64,000 bases of DNA, taken from the NCBI GenBank assembly GCA_003021085.1, contig PXRE01000006.1, positions 124,001 to 188,000 on the forward strand. Reading direction: 5' to 3'. The stretch's first letter is position 1. Each line of letters starts with the position of its first letter. The position numbers were made by a program, and so were the translations under genes. Positions 31,119-39,396 of the stretch are shown here, piece by piece. The notes under the pieces are model-generated. The model did not search any database. It saw only the letters and a program-made list of their open reading frames with translations, and had not been told where the DNA came from. The DNA comes from Halobacteriales archaeon QS_1_68_20 (GTDB taxonomy: Archaea; Halobacteriota; Halobacteria; Halobacteriales; PXRE01).

Positions 31119-32044
31119 GCCACGCTCACCCCACCGTTGACGTGGGCCGACACGTCCTCGGTCGCGTCGTTGTCGGCGGACACGAGGTCGCTCCAGCCGT
31201 GCGTGTCGGGCTGGATCTTTGGCAGGTCGTAGGTCGCGACCGTCGTGCCAGCCGCCGACAGCGAGAGACTGCCGCTGACGCTCTCGATCGAGTCCTGCGT
31301 CGACGAGACGTCGGCACCGCCACCGCCGTACGCGAGGTCGAGGTAGTCCGTCGAGTGGATGATCGCCGAGAAGTCCAGCGTCGTCTCCGGCGCCGCGATG
31401 ACGGCGTCCTCGGCGACGCGGCTGGCACCGCGATGATACCGCGCGATGTTGCTGATCGACAGCGTCGCCGACTGCAGTTTCTGGACCGACCCGGCGTCGA
31501 CCGTCAGGTCGGCGCCGTGGTGCGGCACCTCCGACCCGTCGGACGGTTTTGTGATCGACGACGGCGTGATCGAGGCGTTCTCCTCCTCGTCGGCGTACAT
31601 CATCGTCAGCGTGAACGTCGTCGCCTGGCCCTGCTGCCAGTCGATCGAGAACTCCGTCGGGATGCAGCCGATCAACTCCCGCTCGGCGGTGCCGTTGAGG
31701 TAGTCGATCCCGGCGAAGATCCGCGCCGAAGCGGTCCGGCCGCCGGTGAAGCTGGTGCCGCCGCTGTTGAAGATGACGTCGTGGACATCGGCGTGGACGT
31801 CGTTGCTGACGACCGCCTGGACGCCGACCGCCCCCTCGACGTTGCCCGCCAGGGAGTTCGCCGCCTCGACGGCGCCGGCGTCGCGCATCCGCTGGAGTTG
31901 GTTCTGGAGGTTCAACTCCTGGAGCGTCTGGTTGCGACCGAACGCCCAGTAGTCGTCGGTGCCGTCGCTGTCTTCGTCCGCCAGTGAGCCCTTGAACGTG
32001 GTCTCCTTGCCGAACGCAAGTTCGCTGGTGCCGGCGCCGGTCAC
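31115..32044 (-). CDS. Major tail tube protein
   Basis: A 309-residue protein from a GTG start. It has the look of tail tube proteins: a short polar start (TGAGTSELAFGKETTFKGSL), strand-rich body and a region with YLNGTAERELIGCIPTEFSIDWQQGQATTFTLTMMYADEE typical of tube proteins ('insertion'-type beta sandwich). It is followed by the chaperone pair and the tape measure, the canonical order. It should be one of the most abundant virion proteins. Confidence 0.8.
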   Translation of the reverse strand: MTGAGTSELAFGKETTFKGSLADEDSDGTDDYWAFGRNQTLQELNLQNQLQRMRDAGAVEAANSLAGNVEGAVGVQAVVSNDVHADVHDVIFNSGGTSFTGGRTASARIFAGIDYLNGTAERELIGCIPTEFSIDWQQGQATTFTLTMMYADEEENASITPSSITKPSDGSEVPHHGADLTVDAGSVQKLQSATLSISNIARYHRGASRVAEDAVIAAPETTLDFSAIIHSTDYLDLAYGGGGADVSSTQDSIESVSGSLSLSAAGTTVATYDLPKIQPDTHGWSDLVSADNDATEDVSAHVNGGVSVA

Positions 32045-32187
32045 CGCCGCTCACCTCGGTTGGTTGGCGTGCTGTGCGCCGTCGGTGCTGTGGCGGCGAT
32101 CGTCGCCGCGAGGACGCGGAGGAAGCACTTCCGGTGCCACTCCGCGCCCCCGTCGACGGCCTCGCCGCAGTGGGTACAGGTGGTCAT
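32041..32187 (-). CDS. Zinc-binding microprotein
   Basis: A 48-residue protein beginning MTTCTHCGEAVDGGAEWHRKCFLR, a compact Cys-x2-Cys...His-x3-Cys zinc site. It overlaps both neighbours by 4 bp. It lies between two tail-assembly genes, an unusual place for such a protein. Confidence 0.6.
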   Translation of the reverse strand: MTTCTHCGEAVDGGAEWHRKCFLRVLAATIAATAPTAHSTPTNRGERR

Positions 32188-32723
32188 ATGTCTTCGAAAC
32201 CGTTGAACAGGACGTCGACGTCCCAGCGGTAGTAGTCGCCGTACTGCGCCGACTGCGGTGCCTCGTTGGTCAGCCGCAGGTCGGTGTAGGAGACGTCGGT
32301 CCGGCCGGCGTTGGGCCACGTCCGCTGGGCCAGCAAAGCGTTGCGGACGCGCTGCTTCAACTCCTCCCAGGGGACGCCCTCGTCGCCGTCGGGGTCGACG
32401 TGGCCGTACTTGCCGTGGTGCAACCCTTCGAGCCGGAGGCCGACGACCGCCTCGCGGGCGTGATCGTACTCGGTGCCGACCGGATCGCTGGCCACGTCGG
32501 CCAACCGCGCACCCACGTAGGCGGCGTCCTGAAGCTCCCCCTCCCGGTCGCGGATGGGCGTCGACATGTCGAGCGTCTGGCTTCCCTCGTAGACCCGGCT
32601 CTCGTCGCGGTCGACGCGCTTCAACTCGACCGAGTCGCCGTTCTGGAGGGTGTAGTCGGTCGCGACGCTGTCGACGACGCTACCCAGTTGGTCGAGGACC
32701 CACTCGACTTCGGGCGCGCTCAC
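32184..32723 (-). CDS. Tail completion/terminator-like protein
   Basis: A 179-residue protein from a GTG start, placed after the gp10-like gene and before the tail tube gene, as tail terminators are. It has the strand-helix layout of that family (VEWVLDQLGSVVDSV..., RLEGLHHGKYGHVDPDGDEGVPWEELKQRVRNALL). The assignment is by gene order and size. Confidence 0.6.
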   Translation of the reverse strand: MSAPEVEWVLDQLGSVVDSVATDYTLQNGDSVELKRVDRDESRVYEGSQTLDMSTPIRDREGELQDAAYVGARLADVASDPVGTEYDHAREAVVGLRLEGLHHGKYGHVDPDGDEGVPWEELKQRVRNALLAQRTWPNAGRTDVSYTDLRLTNEAPQSAQYGDYYRWDVDVLFNGFEDI

Positions 32724-33181
32724 GAGATCTCCCTCCGGAGCCAGTTCAGGGCGTCACGGACGAACCGAATCTCGGGAATGCCGGCGACGAACACCGAGTC
32801 GAAGAAGACGCGGTACCCGTCGCCCTCCTTCTGGAACTGCTGGGCGATCTCCGGCGGGGGCGCCTCCCAGACGAACGACAGCATGGGATCGCCGTCGATC
32901 CGATGCGCCGACGTGCCGAACTCGAAGTGCGGTGCGGCCTCGTGCTCCCACCCGATGCGGACCTCGACCCTGTTGGCCGTGCGGACGACCTCCGGTTCGC
33001 CCAGCGACTCGATGATCGGCTCGACGTCGTAGTCCAGCCGACGACCGACGCGCCGGAGCGTCTCGTGCGCCCGCTGGACCGCCTGGTGGGTGAGGCTGTT
33101 CCGCTTACCGACGAGTTCGTGTTCGGCGTCGTCCAGGAGCGCCTCCTGGAGGTCGGCCTCGAACCTGGCGTCCAGTTGCAT
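32720..33181 (-). CDS. HK97-gp10-like head-tail protein
   Basis: A 153-residue protein with the gp10-like signature: a helical start (LDARFEADLQEALLDDAEHELV), a VEVRIGWEHEAAPHFEFGTSAHRI section (the 'E/H-F-G-T' turn is typical) and FVRDALNWLRREI at the end. These proteins join the head and tail. It overlaps the next gene by 4 bp. Confidence 0.7.
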   Translation of the reverse strand: MQLDARFEADLQEALLDDAEHELVGKRNSLTHQAVQRAHETLRRVGRRLDYDVEPIIESLGEPEVVRTANRVEVRIGWEHEAAPHFEFGTSAHRIDGDPMLSFVWEAPPPEIAQQFQKEGDGYRVFFDSVFVAGIPEIRFVRDALNWLRREIS

Positions 33182-33187
33182 CGCTGA

Positions 33188-33940
33188 TCAGGCCACCGGT
33201 GTCTCGAAGTAGTCGCCGAGCACACGCAGCGCCCGGTTGATCATGCGGTCGGCCCTGGTCTCGACGGCGATCAGTTGCCCGTCGTTCGGGATCGCCGTCT
33301 TCACGTCGTCGTCCACGGCCAGGTCGGCGCCGGCGAGGTTCGCGACCGCGTGGCGGACGCTGTCCCACGCCGTCGACTGGGCGTCCGTGCCGTAGTCGTA
33401 CCCGACCGTCAGCAGGTCGTCGAAGTCGACGCGGGCACCGATCGAGGTCGCCCGCAGGTAGAGGTACGACGTGCGGAACTCGTCGCCCTCGGTGAGGAGG
33501 TAGTAGTCCTCACCGCGGCCCTCGACCTTGTCCGAGGCCGCGGTCCAGTCGGTGACGCCGCCGCCGCGGTCGCGCACCTCCAGCGTGGTCAGCGACTGGA
33601 CGTCGTAGTGGGGAAGCTGGATGCGGGCGTACGGACCGGCGTGCGTGACCGGGTAGCGGACGCCCTGCGCGTCGCGGTGTAGCTGGCGGTCCTGCCGGTG
33701 CGGCGACGAGGGGACGTCCAGGCGCTGGGTCGACACCGAGCGCGCACTCGCCCCGACGAGCGTCCCGCTGCCGCCGGAGTCGTACCAGTGCCGGCGAGTC
33801 CGCCGGCGCAGCCACGCCGAGATGGCCCGGATGGCATCGTCGACGATCGCCGGCTCCTGGCCGAGCGCGCCGGATAACTCCGCCTCCTGGAGCGCTCGCT
33901 TGACGTCCTCGCGCTCGCAGTAGCCCACGTCGGTGCTCAT
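33188..33940 (-). CDS. Head-tail connector protein
   Basis: A 250-residue protein in the position of a head-tail adaptor (gp6-like). The N-terminus, STDVGYCEREDVKRALQEAELSGAL...IVDDAIRAISAWLRRRT, has the helical pattern of that family, in which residues 'D-x-x-I-x-x-A-S' begin an adaptor helix. A strand-rich centre (YARIQLPHYDVQSLTTLEVRDRGG) and a helical C-terminus follow. It starts 3 bp after a tiny gene. Confidence 0.65.
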   Translation of the reverse strand: MSTDVGYCEREDVKRALQEAELSGALGQEPAIVDDAIRAISAWLRRRTRRHWYDSGGSGTLVGASARSVSTQRLDVPSSPHRQDRQLHRDAQGVRYPVTHAGPYARIQLPHYDVQSLTTLEVRDRGGGVTDWTAASDKVEGRGEDYYLLTEGDEFRTSYLYLRATSIGARVDFDDLLTVGYDYGTDAQSTAWDSVRHAVANLAGADLAVDDDVKTAIPNDGQLIAVETRADRMINRALRVLGDYFETPVA

Positions 33941-33943
33941 GGG

Positions 33944-34090
33944 TTAGGACGTGTACTGGATGAGCGCGACGACCCGGTTCTGGCTGGTCTGTGCGACCGA
34001 GAAGTCGTCGATGGACGTCACGCCGGACTCGAAGCTGGCGACCTCCTCGTCGAGTTCGCCCGGGTTCGCCTCGATCGTGGTCCAGGGCAT
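33944..34090 (-). CDS. 48-residue virion-module protein
   Basis: A small frame from an ATG at 34090 (MPWTTIEANPGELDEEVASF). It is acidic, with no motif. It fills the space between two head genes and ends 4 bp before the connector gene. Confidence 0.5.
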   Translation of the reverse strand: MPWTTIEANPGELDEEVASFESGVTSIDDFSVAQTSQNRVVALIQYTS

Positions 34091-34093
34091 CGG

Positions 34094-34483
34094 TTAGCCC
34101 TCCACGTCGGCGAGTCGACTCTCGATCGCGTCCAGCGCCGTCTCGCGGTTCTTCTGGTCAGCTTCGAGGTTGCGAAGCGCCCGCAGCGTCTCGGCGTCGT
34201 CGATGGTCTGGATCTCCTCGCGAAGGTCGTCGACCGTGTGGGACTCGGGGTTGATCGGTAGCGTGCCGCTGCCGGCCACCTCGTCGTCGGGCGGCGGCCC
34301 CTCCTGGGAGACGACGAGATCGTCGGGCGCCACGTCGTGGGCGGCGGCGAACTGCTGCAGCCAGGCCTCGTTGTCGACCTCGAAGGTACCGTCGTCGTCG
34401 ACGGCGACCGTCTCGCCGGCGACGTCGACCGCGGCCGGTGGGACGCAGTCGCCGTCGCCAGCGTAGGGATGCTTGACTCGCAT
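34094..34483 (-). CDS. Head-associated hypothetical protein
   Basis: A 129-residue acidic protein. The ATG at 34483 was chosen because upstream in-frame sequence is Arg-rich. It begins MRVKHPYAGDGDCVPPAAVDVAG and ends in a coiled-coil (LRALRNLEADQKNRETALDAIESRLADVE). The order after the capsid gene suggests a decoration or connector role. Confidence 0.6.
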   Translation of the reverse strand: MRVKHPYAGDGDCVPPAAVDVAGETVAVDDDGTFEVDNEAWLQQFAAAHDVAPDDLVVSQEGPPPDDEVAGSGTLPINPESHTVDDLREEIQTIDDAETLRALRNLEADQKNRETALDAIESRLADVEG

Positions 34484-34485
34484 GG

Positions 34486-34791
34486 TTACGCGCTCGGGTC
34501 GCCGGAGGCCTTGACGCGGACCTGCCCGACCGCCGTGCCGGCCGTCGGGTCGGTCCCGCCGTAGCCTTCGACGTAGAGGGCGTTCTCCAGGTGGTCCCAC
34601 TGGACGACGTAGGAGTCGGGGTTCTCCAGCCCCTCGACGCTGACGCCGAGGACCTCGTCGAACTCGAACTCCGCGGCCGGGTCGAACGACTCGTTGTTGG
34701 CGTTGTCCAGGCCCGTGATGTCCAGCGTCGCGAACACCGCCTCGTAGCTGCCGTCGGACACCCGCTTCTCGACGGTGGTGGTGTGCGTCAT
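34486..34791 (-). CDS. Possible capsid decoration protein
   Basis: A 101-residue acidic, strand-rich protein (YEAVFATLDITGLDNANNESFDPAAEFEFDEVLGVSVEGLENPDSYVVQWD) lying right after the major capsid gene. Its size and position match small head decoration or stabilisation proteins. No motif proves this. Confidence 0.6.
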   Translation of the reverse strand: MTHTTTVEKRVSDGSYEAVFATLDITGLDNANNESFDPAAEFEFDEVLGVSVEGLENPDSYVVQWDHLENALYVEGYGGTDPTAGTAVGQVRVKASGDPSA

Positions 34792-34803
34792 GTCACACCT
34801 CGC

Positions 34804-36132
34804 TTAGATGTCGTAGCCCTGGAGCCAGAGGCCGTGGTTGCCGTGGCTCTTGTCGATGAGCGTGCCGAACTCGAACAGGGCGACGCGGTCGGCCAGCCCG
34901 GTCCGGCCCAGCGGGACCGTCGACAGCGGCGCCAACTGGCGGAACTGGACCGCCATCTCGTCGACGAGGAAGACGTCGCCGGGGTCGGAGTTCGACGCCG
35001 TCTTCGAGAAGCCGCTGTAGCTGCGGATGTTCGGGCACGGCGTGATGCCGACCGAGCCCATCTCCGTGCCGATCGCCAGGCCCTGCGGGCCGTACTCGAC
35101 GTCGGCGTCGTAGCCGTCGACGCGGACGACCGGCGTGATCTCGTCGTAGATGGCGTTGTACATCCGCGGGCTGACGAGGTACCGCGCCCGGTCCCAGGTC
35201 AGGCCGGTGTTCTCGACCTGGACGGTCACCTCGTCGAGCATGTCCTTCAGGAACCCGCTGGACGACCCCGACTTGTCGATGCTGTTGCCCGCGTCGTCGA
35301 AGATCTTCGCCATCCCCTCGTAGGCGTCGGCGTCCTCGATCGACAGGTCGGCGGGGTCGGTCCCGCTCGGGTCGCCGTAGAAGATGGCGCGGGCCTTCTG
35401 CAGCGAGTGCGCGATGGTGGCCTGGCCGAGCGAGGTCTGCCGGAGGTCCATGTAGTCCAGGGTCTGCTCGGCGCGCTGGGCGAAGTCCGAAACCTTCACG
35501 AGGCCGACCTGGATCTTCATGTCCTTCGTCGCGGTGTCCAGCGTGAACGACTGCGGCGTGAACTGGCTCTCCAGGTCGCCCGCCGCCTCGGACTCGCTCA
35601 GGAACCCGACCGGGGCGTCACGCCCAGAGATGATGTTGTACTGGGCGGTGAACCCGGGCTGGCTCTGGGCCGTGATGATGTAGAGGATGGGCGCGGCCTT
35701 CCGCTGGATGTCGACGATCCGCGGGTCGACCTCCACGGGCGTCGCGGCGCCGACGACCGAGTTGTCGACCAGGGCCCGCTCACCGTCCGGCGTGGCCGAG
35801 CGGGTGGTGGCCTCCTCGACTGCCCGGATCTCGTGGGCCGACTCGTCGTAGCGCGGGCCGGCGGCCATCGCCTTCAGGAAGATGTTCGCGTCCCCGTAGC
35901 GCTCCTCGAGGAAGTCCGGATTCTCGACGGCCTTGCGCTTGATCGTCGAGAGCGGGACGCCCGTGCGCCCACCCTCGCCGATCAGCGTCTCGGGCAGCCC
36001 CCACTGCGTGGTGAGGCCGTTGTAGATGCGTTTGGCGCGCGTTTCGTCGTAATCCCCCTCCATCGCGGAGAGGATGTCCTGTCGAAGCTGTTCGGCGGTG
36101 GTCGCGGTGTCGGTAGATGCTGTCGCGCTCAT
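34804..36132 (-). CDS. Major capsid protein, HK97 fold
   Basis: A 442-residue protein. An N-terminal helical arm is followed by a body with HK97-type features: PILYIITAQSQPGFTAQYNIISGRDAPVGFLSE as the E-loop region, and a C-terminal part with ARYLVSPRMYNAIYDEITPVVRVDG and DVFLVDEMAVQFRQL (P-domain helix and strands). The ATG at 36132 overlaps the protease stop (ATGA). It directly follows a protease with an acidic scaffold-like tail, the canonical order. It should be the most abundant virion protein. Confidence 0.85.
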   Translation of the reverse strand: MSATASTDTATTAEQLRQDILSAMEGDYDETRAKRIYNGLTTQWGLPETLIGEGGRTGVPLSTIKRKAVENPDFLEERYGDANIFLKAMAAGPRYDESAHEIRAVEEATTRSATPDGERALVDNSVVGAATPVEVDPRIVDIQRKAAPILYIITAQSQPGFTAQYNIISGRDAPVGFLSESEAAGDLESQFTPQSFTLDTATKDMKIQVGLVKVSDFAQRAEQTLDYMDLRQTSLGQATIAHSLQKARAIFYGDPSGTDPADLSIEDADAYEGMAKIFDDAGNSIDKSGSSSGFLKDMLDEVTVQVENTGLTWDRARYLVSPRMYNAIYDEITPVVRVDGYDADVEYGPQGLAIGTEMGSVGITPCPNIRSYSGFSKTASNSDPGDVFLVDEMAVQFRQLAPLSTVPLGRTGLADRVALFEFGTLIDKSHGNHGLWLQGYDI

Positions 36133-37280
36133 TCGAGCCACCCGGCGTCAGCGCCGGAACTGCTGTCGTCGGACTGGTCGCCCCGCTGTTCCCCGGCCTC
36201 GCCCGTCTCGGCGGCGTCGGTCTCGTCGCTGGCATCGCCCAGGTCGACGTCGTCGAGGGTGACGCCGCCCTCGCGGAGCGCCTGTAGCGCCTCGCGATGC
36301 ACGACGACGGCGTCGTCGACGTCCAGCTCCTCGCCGTCGACCTCGACCGTCTGGGTCTCGTCGTCCGGCTCCTCGTCGTCCTCTTCGTCGTCGCCCTCGT
36401 CCTCCTCGTCGCCGCCGGGCTGATCGTCGCCGTCGTCCTGCCGGATCACCTCGGCGAGCGTGTTCAGCGTCTCCGTCTGCTGGCGCTGCATCTCGAGCAT
36501 GGACTCCCGGTACTCCTGGGCGTCCATGCCGTCCTGTTCGTCTCGGGTCTCGTCGTCCGGCTCCTCGCCGGACTGGGTGCCTCCGTCGTCGGTCATGTCG
36601 TTGGTCTGGGTGTCGCTCCCGTCGCGCTCGTCGGGCCCCATCACCACGGCCCGGAAGTCCTCGACCAACCGCTCCGGATCGGCGTCGGGCCGGCTGGCCG
36701 CGGCCGCCCGGGCCATCGCGACCGCCGCGTCCTGGCTCGTCGTCCGCGGGTCGGCGGGGATGCCGACGATCGACGCCTCCATGAGGTCGACGCCGCCGGC
36801 AAAGCCGTCGTCGTCGCGCCAGCCGATCGACGAGGACAGCGCCATGTCCCGTTCGACCTGGGCTTTCAGCGCGGCCAGCGCCTCGCGGATACTGCCCGCC
36901 GCCTCCGGCAGCGAGTCGGGATCCATCAGGACGGCGTCGGCCTCCAGGAGCGTCTCGTCACCGTCGCCGTCGACGAGGCCCGGGTTGGCCCACTCGCCGA
37001 CCTTGCCGGTCGCCGAGTAGCGCGCCCCCGAGATGTCCGGGTTGCTGCCGTGATCGAGGAACACGCCGATCGCGCGCTCCTCGATCTGCCGGCGCATCCC
37101 GTCGACCTCGTCGCGGGTCAGCGGCTCATCGCCCTCGTTGCGGACCTCACCGGTCGAGACGACCGGCATCCGCACGCGGAAGACCCCGTCGGCATCGCCG
37201 TCGGACTCCCGCAGCGTGACCTCGCCGGGGTCGGGCTGGTGAGAGGCGCGATGCTGTACGTCGTCGTCGGTGGTGGTCAT
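36129..37280 (-). CDS. Prohead protease with scaffold-like tail
   Basis: A 383-residue protein. Residues about 30-180 match the HK97-type prohead protease (S78/U35): RAIGVFLDHGSNPD with the catalytic His (77), DMALSSSIGWRDDD with the Ser, and LMEASIVGIPADPRT, the family's closing motif. The last 170 residues are extremely acidic (EEDEGDDEEDDEEPDDE) with a helical stretch, so the protein is likely a protease-scaffold fusion that digests itself and the capsid during head maturation. Confidence 0.85.
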   Translation of the reverse strand: MTTTDDDVQHRASHQPDPGEVTLRESDGDADGVFRVRMPVVSTGEVRNEGDEPLTRDEVDGMRRQIEERAIGVFLDHGSNPDISGARYSATGKVGEWANPGLVDGDGDETLLEADAVLMDPDSLPEAAGSIREALAALKAQVERDMALSSSIGWRDDDGFAGGVDLMEASIVGIPADPRTTSQDAAVAMARAAAASRPDADPERLVEDFRAVVMGPDERDGSDTQTNDMTDDGGTQSGEEPDDETRDEQDGMDAQEYRESMLEMQRQQTETLNTLAEVIRQDDGDDQPGGDEEDEGDDEEDDEEPDDETQTVEVDGEELDVDDAVVVHREALQALREGGVTLDDVDLGDASDETDAAETGEAGEQRGDQSDDSSSGADAGWLE

Positions 37281-37381
37281 GTCAGCACATCCTCTGAGAA
37301 CTCGGTGCCGTGGTGATGGTGCCCTCGACCGCGCCCACGGCGGCGCGGTGTCATCGGGGGTTTATTACGTTGCGATTCTGG

Positions 37382-39016
37382 TCAGTTCACATGGACGATC
37401 AGATTAACCTCCTCGTCGGCCTCCTCGCAGCGACCGTTGTGTGGGCCATATTGGGCGTCGTCCTCATCGGAATCGGTGACGTCGTAATCATCGCCATGGT
37501 CATCGGCGGGGCGTTCAGTGGCGGACGGTTCTGAACTACTACCGTTCATGTCCGCCTCCGCGTCGGCGTCCGCCCGGGCCGCCCGCAGCTTGTGCTCCAG
37601 GACGTGCTTCGGGAGGTCGCCGTACGGAATCTCCTCGTCGCCGATCGTGACCGTCATCTCGTTGTCGGCCAGGTCCTCGTCGCCCCGCCGTCGGACGTAC
37701 TCCCGCAGCGTCAGCCCGCCAGCCTCGTACATCTCGCGCAGGCGCTGCTCGCGAGCGCGCTCCTCCCGGGGGTCGGTGAACCGGAGTTTGATCCGGAAGG
37801 GTTCCTCCAGGGCGGTGTAGACGTCGAACTGGCGGGCGACGTGGGTGAACGCCTGCTCGAACTTCTTTGCGAACGGGCCGGTGATCCGCTTGTAGATGCG
37901 CGAGGACTCGACCTCGCCGTTCGAGCGGTTGACGTCCTCGATGAACCCGAGTTCCTGCTTGCCCAGCCCCAGGCTGGCGAGGCACATCTGGAAGAACCAG
38001 CGCTGCTCCTCGATGATGTTGAGGTTGACCGCGGTCCCGCCGAGGTCGAGCCACTGAGCGCCGCCCTCGCCGCCGATGACGGGGACGTCCCGCGGGTCGC
38101 CGCTGGCGGCCTGGATCTTCTCCTTGACGTTCTCGACGGTCTGCTCGGACCCCTGCATGATCTGGATGAGGCCCGGCGGGATCTCGTTGTCCGAGTAGAA
38201 CCGGTTGTGGTGGGTAGTGCTGTTCGCGAGGATCTCCAGCCACTCCTTGACCTGCAGGGCCGGACTCGTCGGGTAGAACGAGTTCGAGCGATGCCCGCGC
38301 GGGTAGTGCATCACCGCCAACTGGTCGCGCTCCAGTGGCGTCGGGTCGACGTTCCCGAGCGTGCCGGCGCCGTCGCTGGTGAACGCGCCCTGCGCCTGGT
38401 AGTACGGCGGGTCTCGCGGGACGCCGTTGCGGTCGGTGTTGTGCCGGATGGTCAGCGCGTCCAGCGACGACAGCGCCACCACGGGTAGGTCGACGCCCGA
38501 ATCCTCCGCCGGCGGATGGAGTTGCCAGTAGGCGTTGCCGGGCCCGAGCATGTCGAAGACGGCCGCCGTGAGGAGGTCGTCGAGGTCAACGTCGCCCAGG
38601 TGCGGGCCCGTCAGGACCTCCCGGAGGAGCGCCTGGAGTTCTGCCTCGGCGCTGTCGGGATCGTCGTCATCGCTCTCGAACGCGAGTTCGCCGCCGAGCA
38701 ACTGGTCGACGATGCCGTTACCGATGGCCTGCATCGCCGACGTCTCGACGATCTGGCGGGCCTGCAGTGCCTCGCGGCCGCGCGGTCGACCGTACCGGCC
38801 GCCGCCGGTCAGCCAGGTGCCGTCCTCGTCGGTCTTGACCGTGTCGGGCTCCTGGACCGGGACCTGCTCGCCGGCGACCTCGACGGTGGCCTCGCGGCCC
38901 TGCAGGCTGGCCGTCGTGGCGCCGACGCCCGACGACCGGTCGTCGTTGTCGCTGCCGCTACTGGTGCTGGTCATCCGCTCGGCCGCCTCGTCCACTGCGC
39001 TGTCGAAGATGCTCAT
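37382..39016 (-). CDS. Portal protein
   Basis: A 544-residue protein of the HK97-like portal family. It has the usual early segment ETSAMQAIGNGIVDQLLGG, the clip/wing region LGPGNAYWQLH and SSLDALTIRHN, and a conserved helical core with HHNRFYSDNEIPPGLIQIMQG and RWFFQMCLASLGLGKQELGFIEDVNRSNGE. The C-terminal about 60 residues are acidic and low in complexity. The ATG at 39016 was chosen because upstream in-frame residues are Arg/Gln-rich. It forms the dodecameric ring through which DNA enters the head. Confidence 0.88.
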   Translation of the reverse strand: MSIFDSAVDEAAERMTSTSSGSDNDDRSSGVGATTASLQGREATVEVAGEQVPVQEPDTVKTDEDGTWLTGGGRYGRPRGREALQARQIVETSAMQAIGNGIVDQLLGGELAFESDDDDPDSAEAELQALLREVLTGPHLGDVDLDDLLTAAVFDMLGPGNAYWQLHPPAEDSGVDLPVVALSSLDALTIRHNTDRNGVPRDPPYYQAQGAFTSDGAGTLGNVDPTPLERDQLAVMHYPRGHRSNSFYPTSPALQVKEWLEILANSTTHHNRFYSDNEIPPGLIQIMQGSEQTVENVKEKIQAASGDPRDVPVIGGEGGAQWLDLGGTAVNLNIIEEQRWFFQMCLASLGLGKQELGFIEDVNRSNGEVESSRIYKRITGPFAKKFEQAFTHVARQFDVYTALEEPFRIKLRFTDPREERAREQRLREMYEAGGLTLREYVRRRGDEDLADNEMTVTIGDEEIPYGDLPKHVLEHKLRAARADADAEADMNGSSSEPSATERPADDHGDDYDVTDSDEDDAQYGPHNGRCEEADEEVNLIVHVN

Positions 39017-39396
39017 GGTGTGGCGACGAACCTCCGTGCGAGGTCGTTGTCGAGCCCGCGCCCTCCCGCGGGGAAGTCGCCCGCCGAGAGCTTGCTGTAG
39101 GGAAAGCTGTAGGCGATGTTGTGGTTGATGTACGACCCCTTGCTGCTGGCGTCGACGAGGCCGTCCCAGGTATCCGGCGGGACGCCCCAGCACTGGTAGA
39201 TCGCGTCGGGGCCGTCGCGCAAGTAGCGGACGTACAGTTCCGCCTTGCCCATGTCGTACAGCGCCGAGTGGACGTTGCTCGACTCGAAGCTGGCAGCCGG
39301 CATCGTGTCCAGCGGCGCCTGGATCTCGACCGGCGGGTCGGCCGCCCGCTCGTTCGACGGGTCGTGGTCGATGGGCGCGCTCAGGCGCATGCTCAT
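39013..39396 (-). CDS. KTSC-domain protein
   Basis: A 127-residue protein ending in a KTSC domain: SSNVHSALYDMGKAELYVRYLRDGPDAIYQCWGVPPDTWDGLVDASSKGSYINHNI. The 'S-S-K-G-x-Y-x-N-x-N-I' ending is diagnostic. The first about 30 residues are a polar arm. It lies between the terminase and portal genes with 4-bp overlaps, suggesting a packaging or head-neck role. The ATG at 39396 fits; ATG 39390 is also possible. Confidence 0.75.
   Translation of the reverse strand: MSMRLSAPIDHDPSNERAADPPVEIQAPLDTMPAASFESSNVHSALYDMGKAELYVRYLRDGPDAIYQCWGVPPDTWDGLVDASSKGSYINHNIAYSFPYSKLSAGDFPAGGRGLDNDLARRFVATP

Noticed and set aside
37391-37534. A plus-strand 47-residue frame with two apparent membrane helices
   Set aside because: It lies antisense to the acidic C-terminus of the portal gene. 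Asp-rich codons read backwards give Val/Ile runs, so the hydrophobic pattern is an expected shadow.
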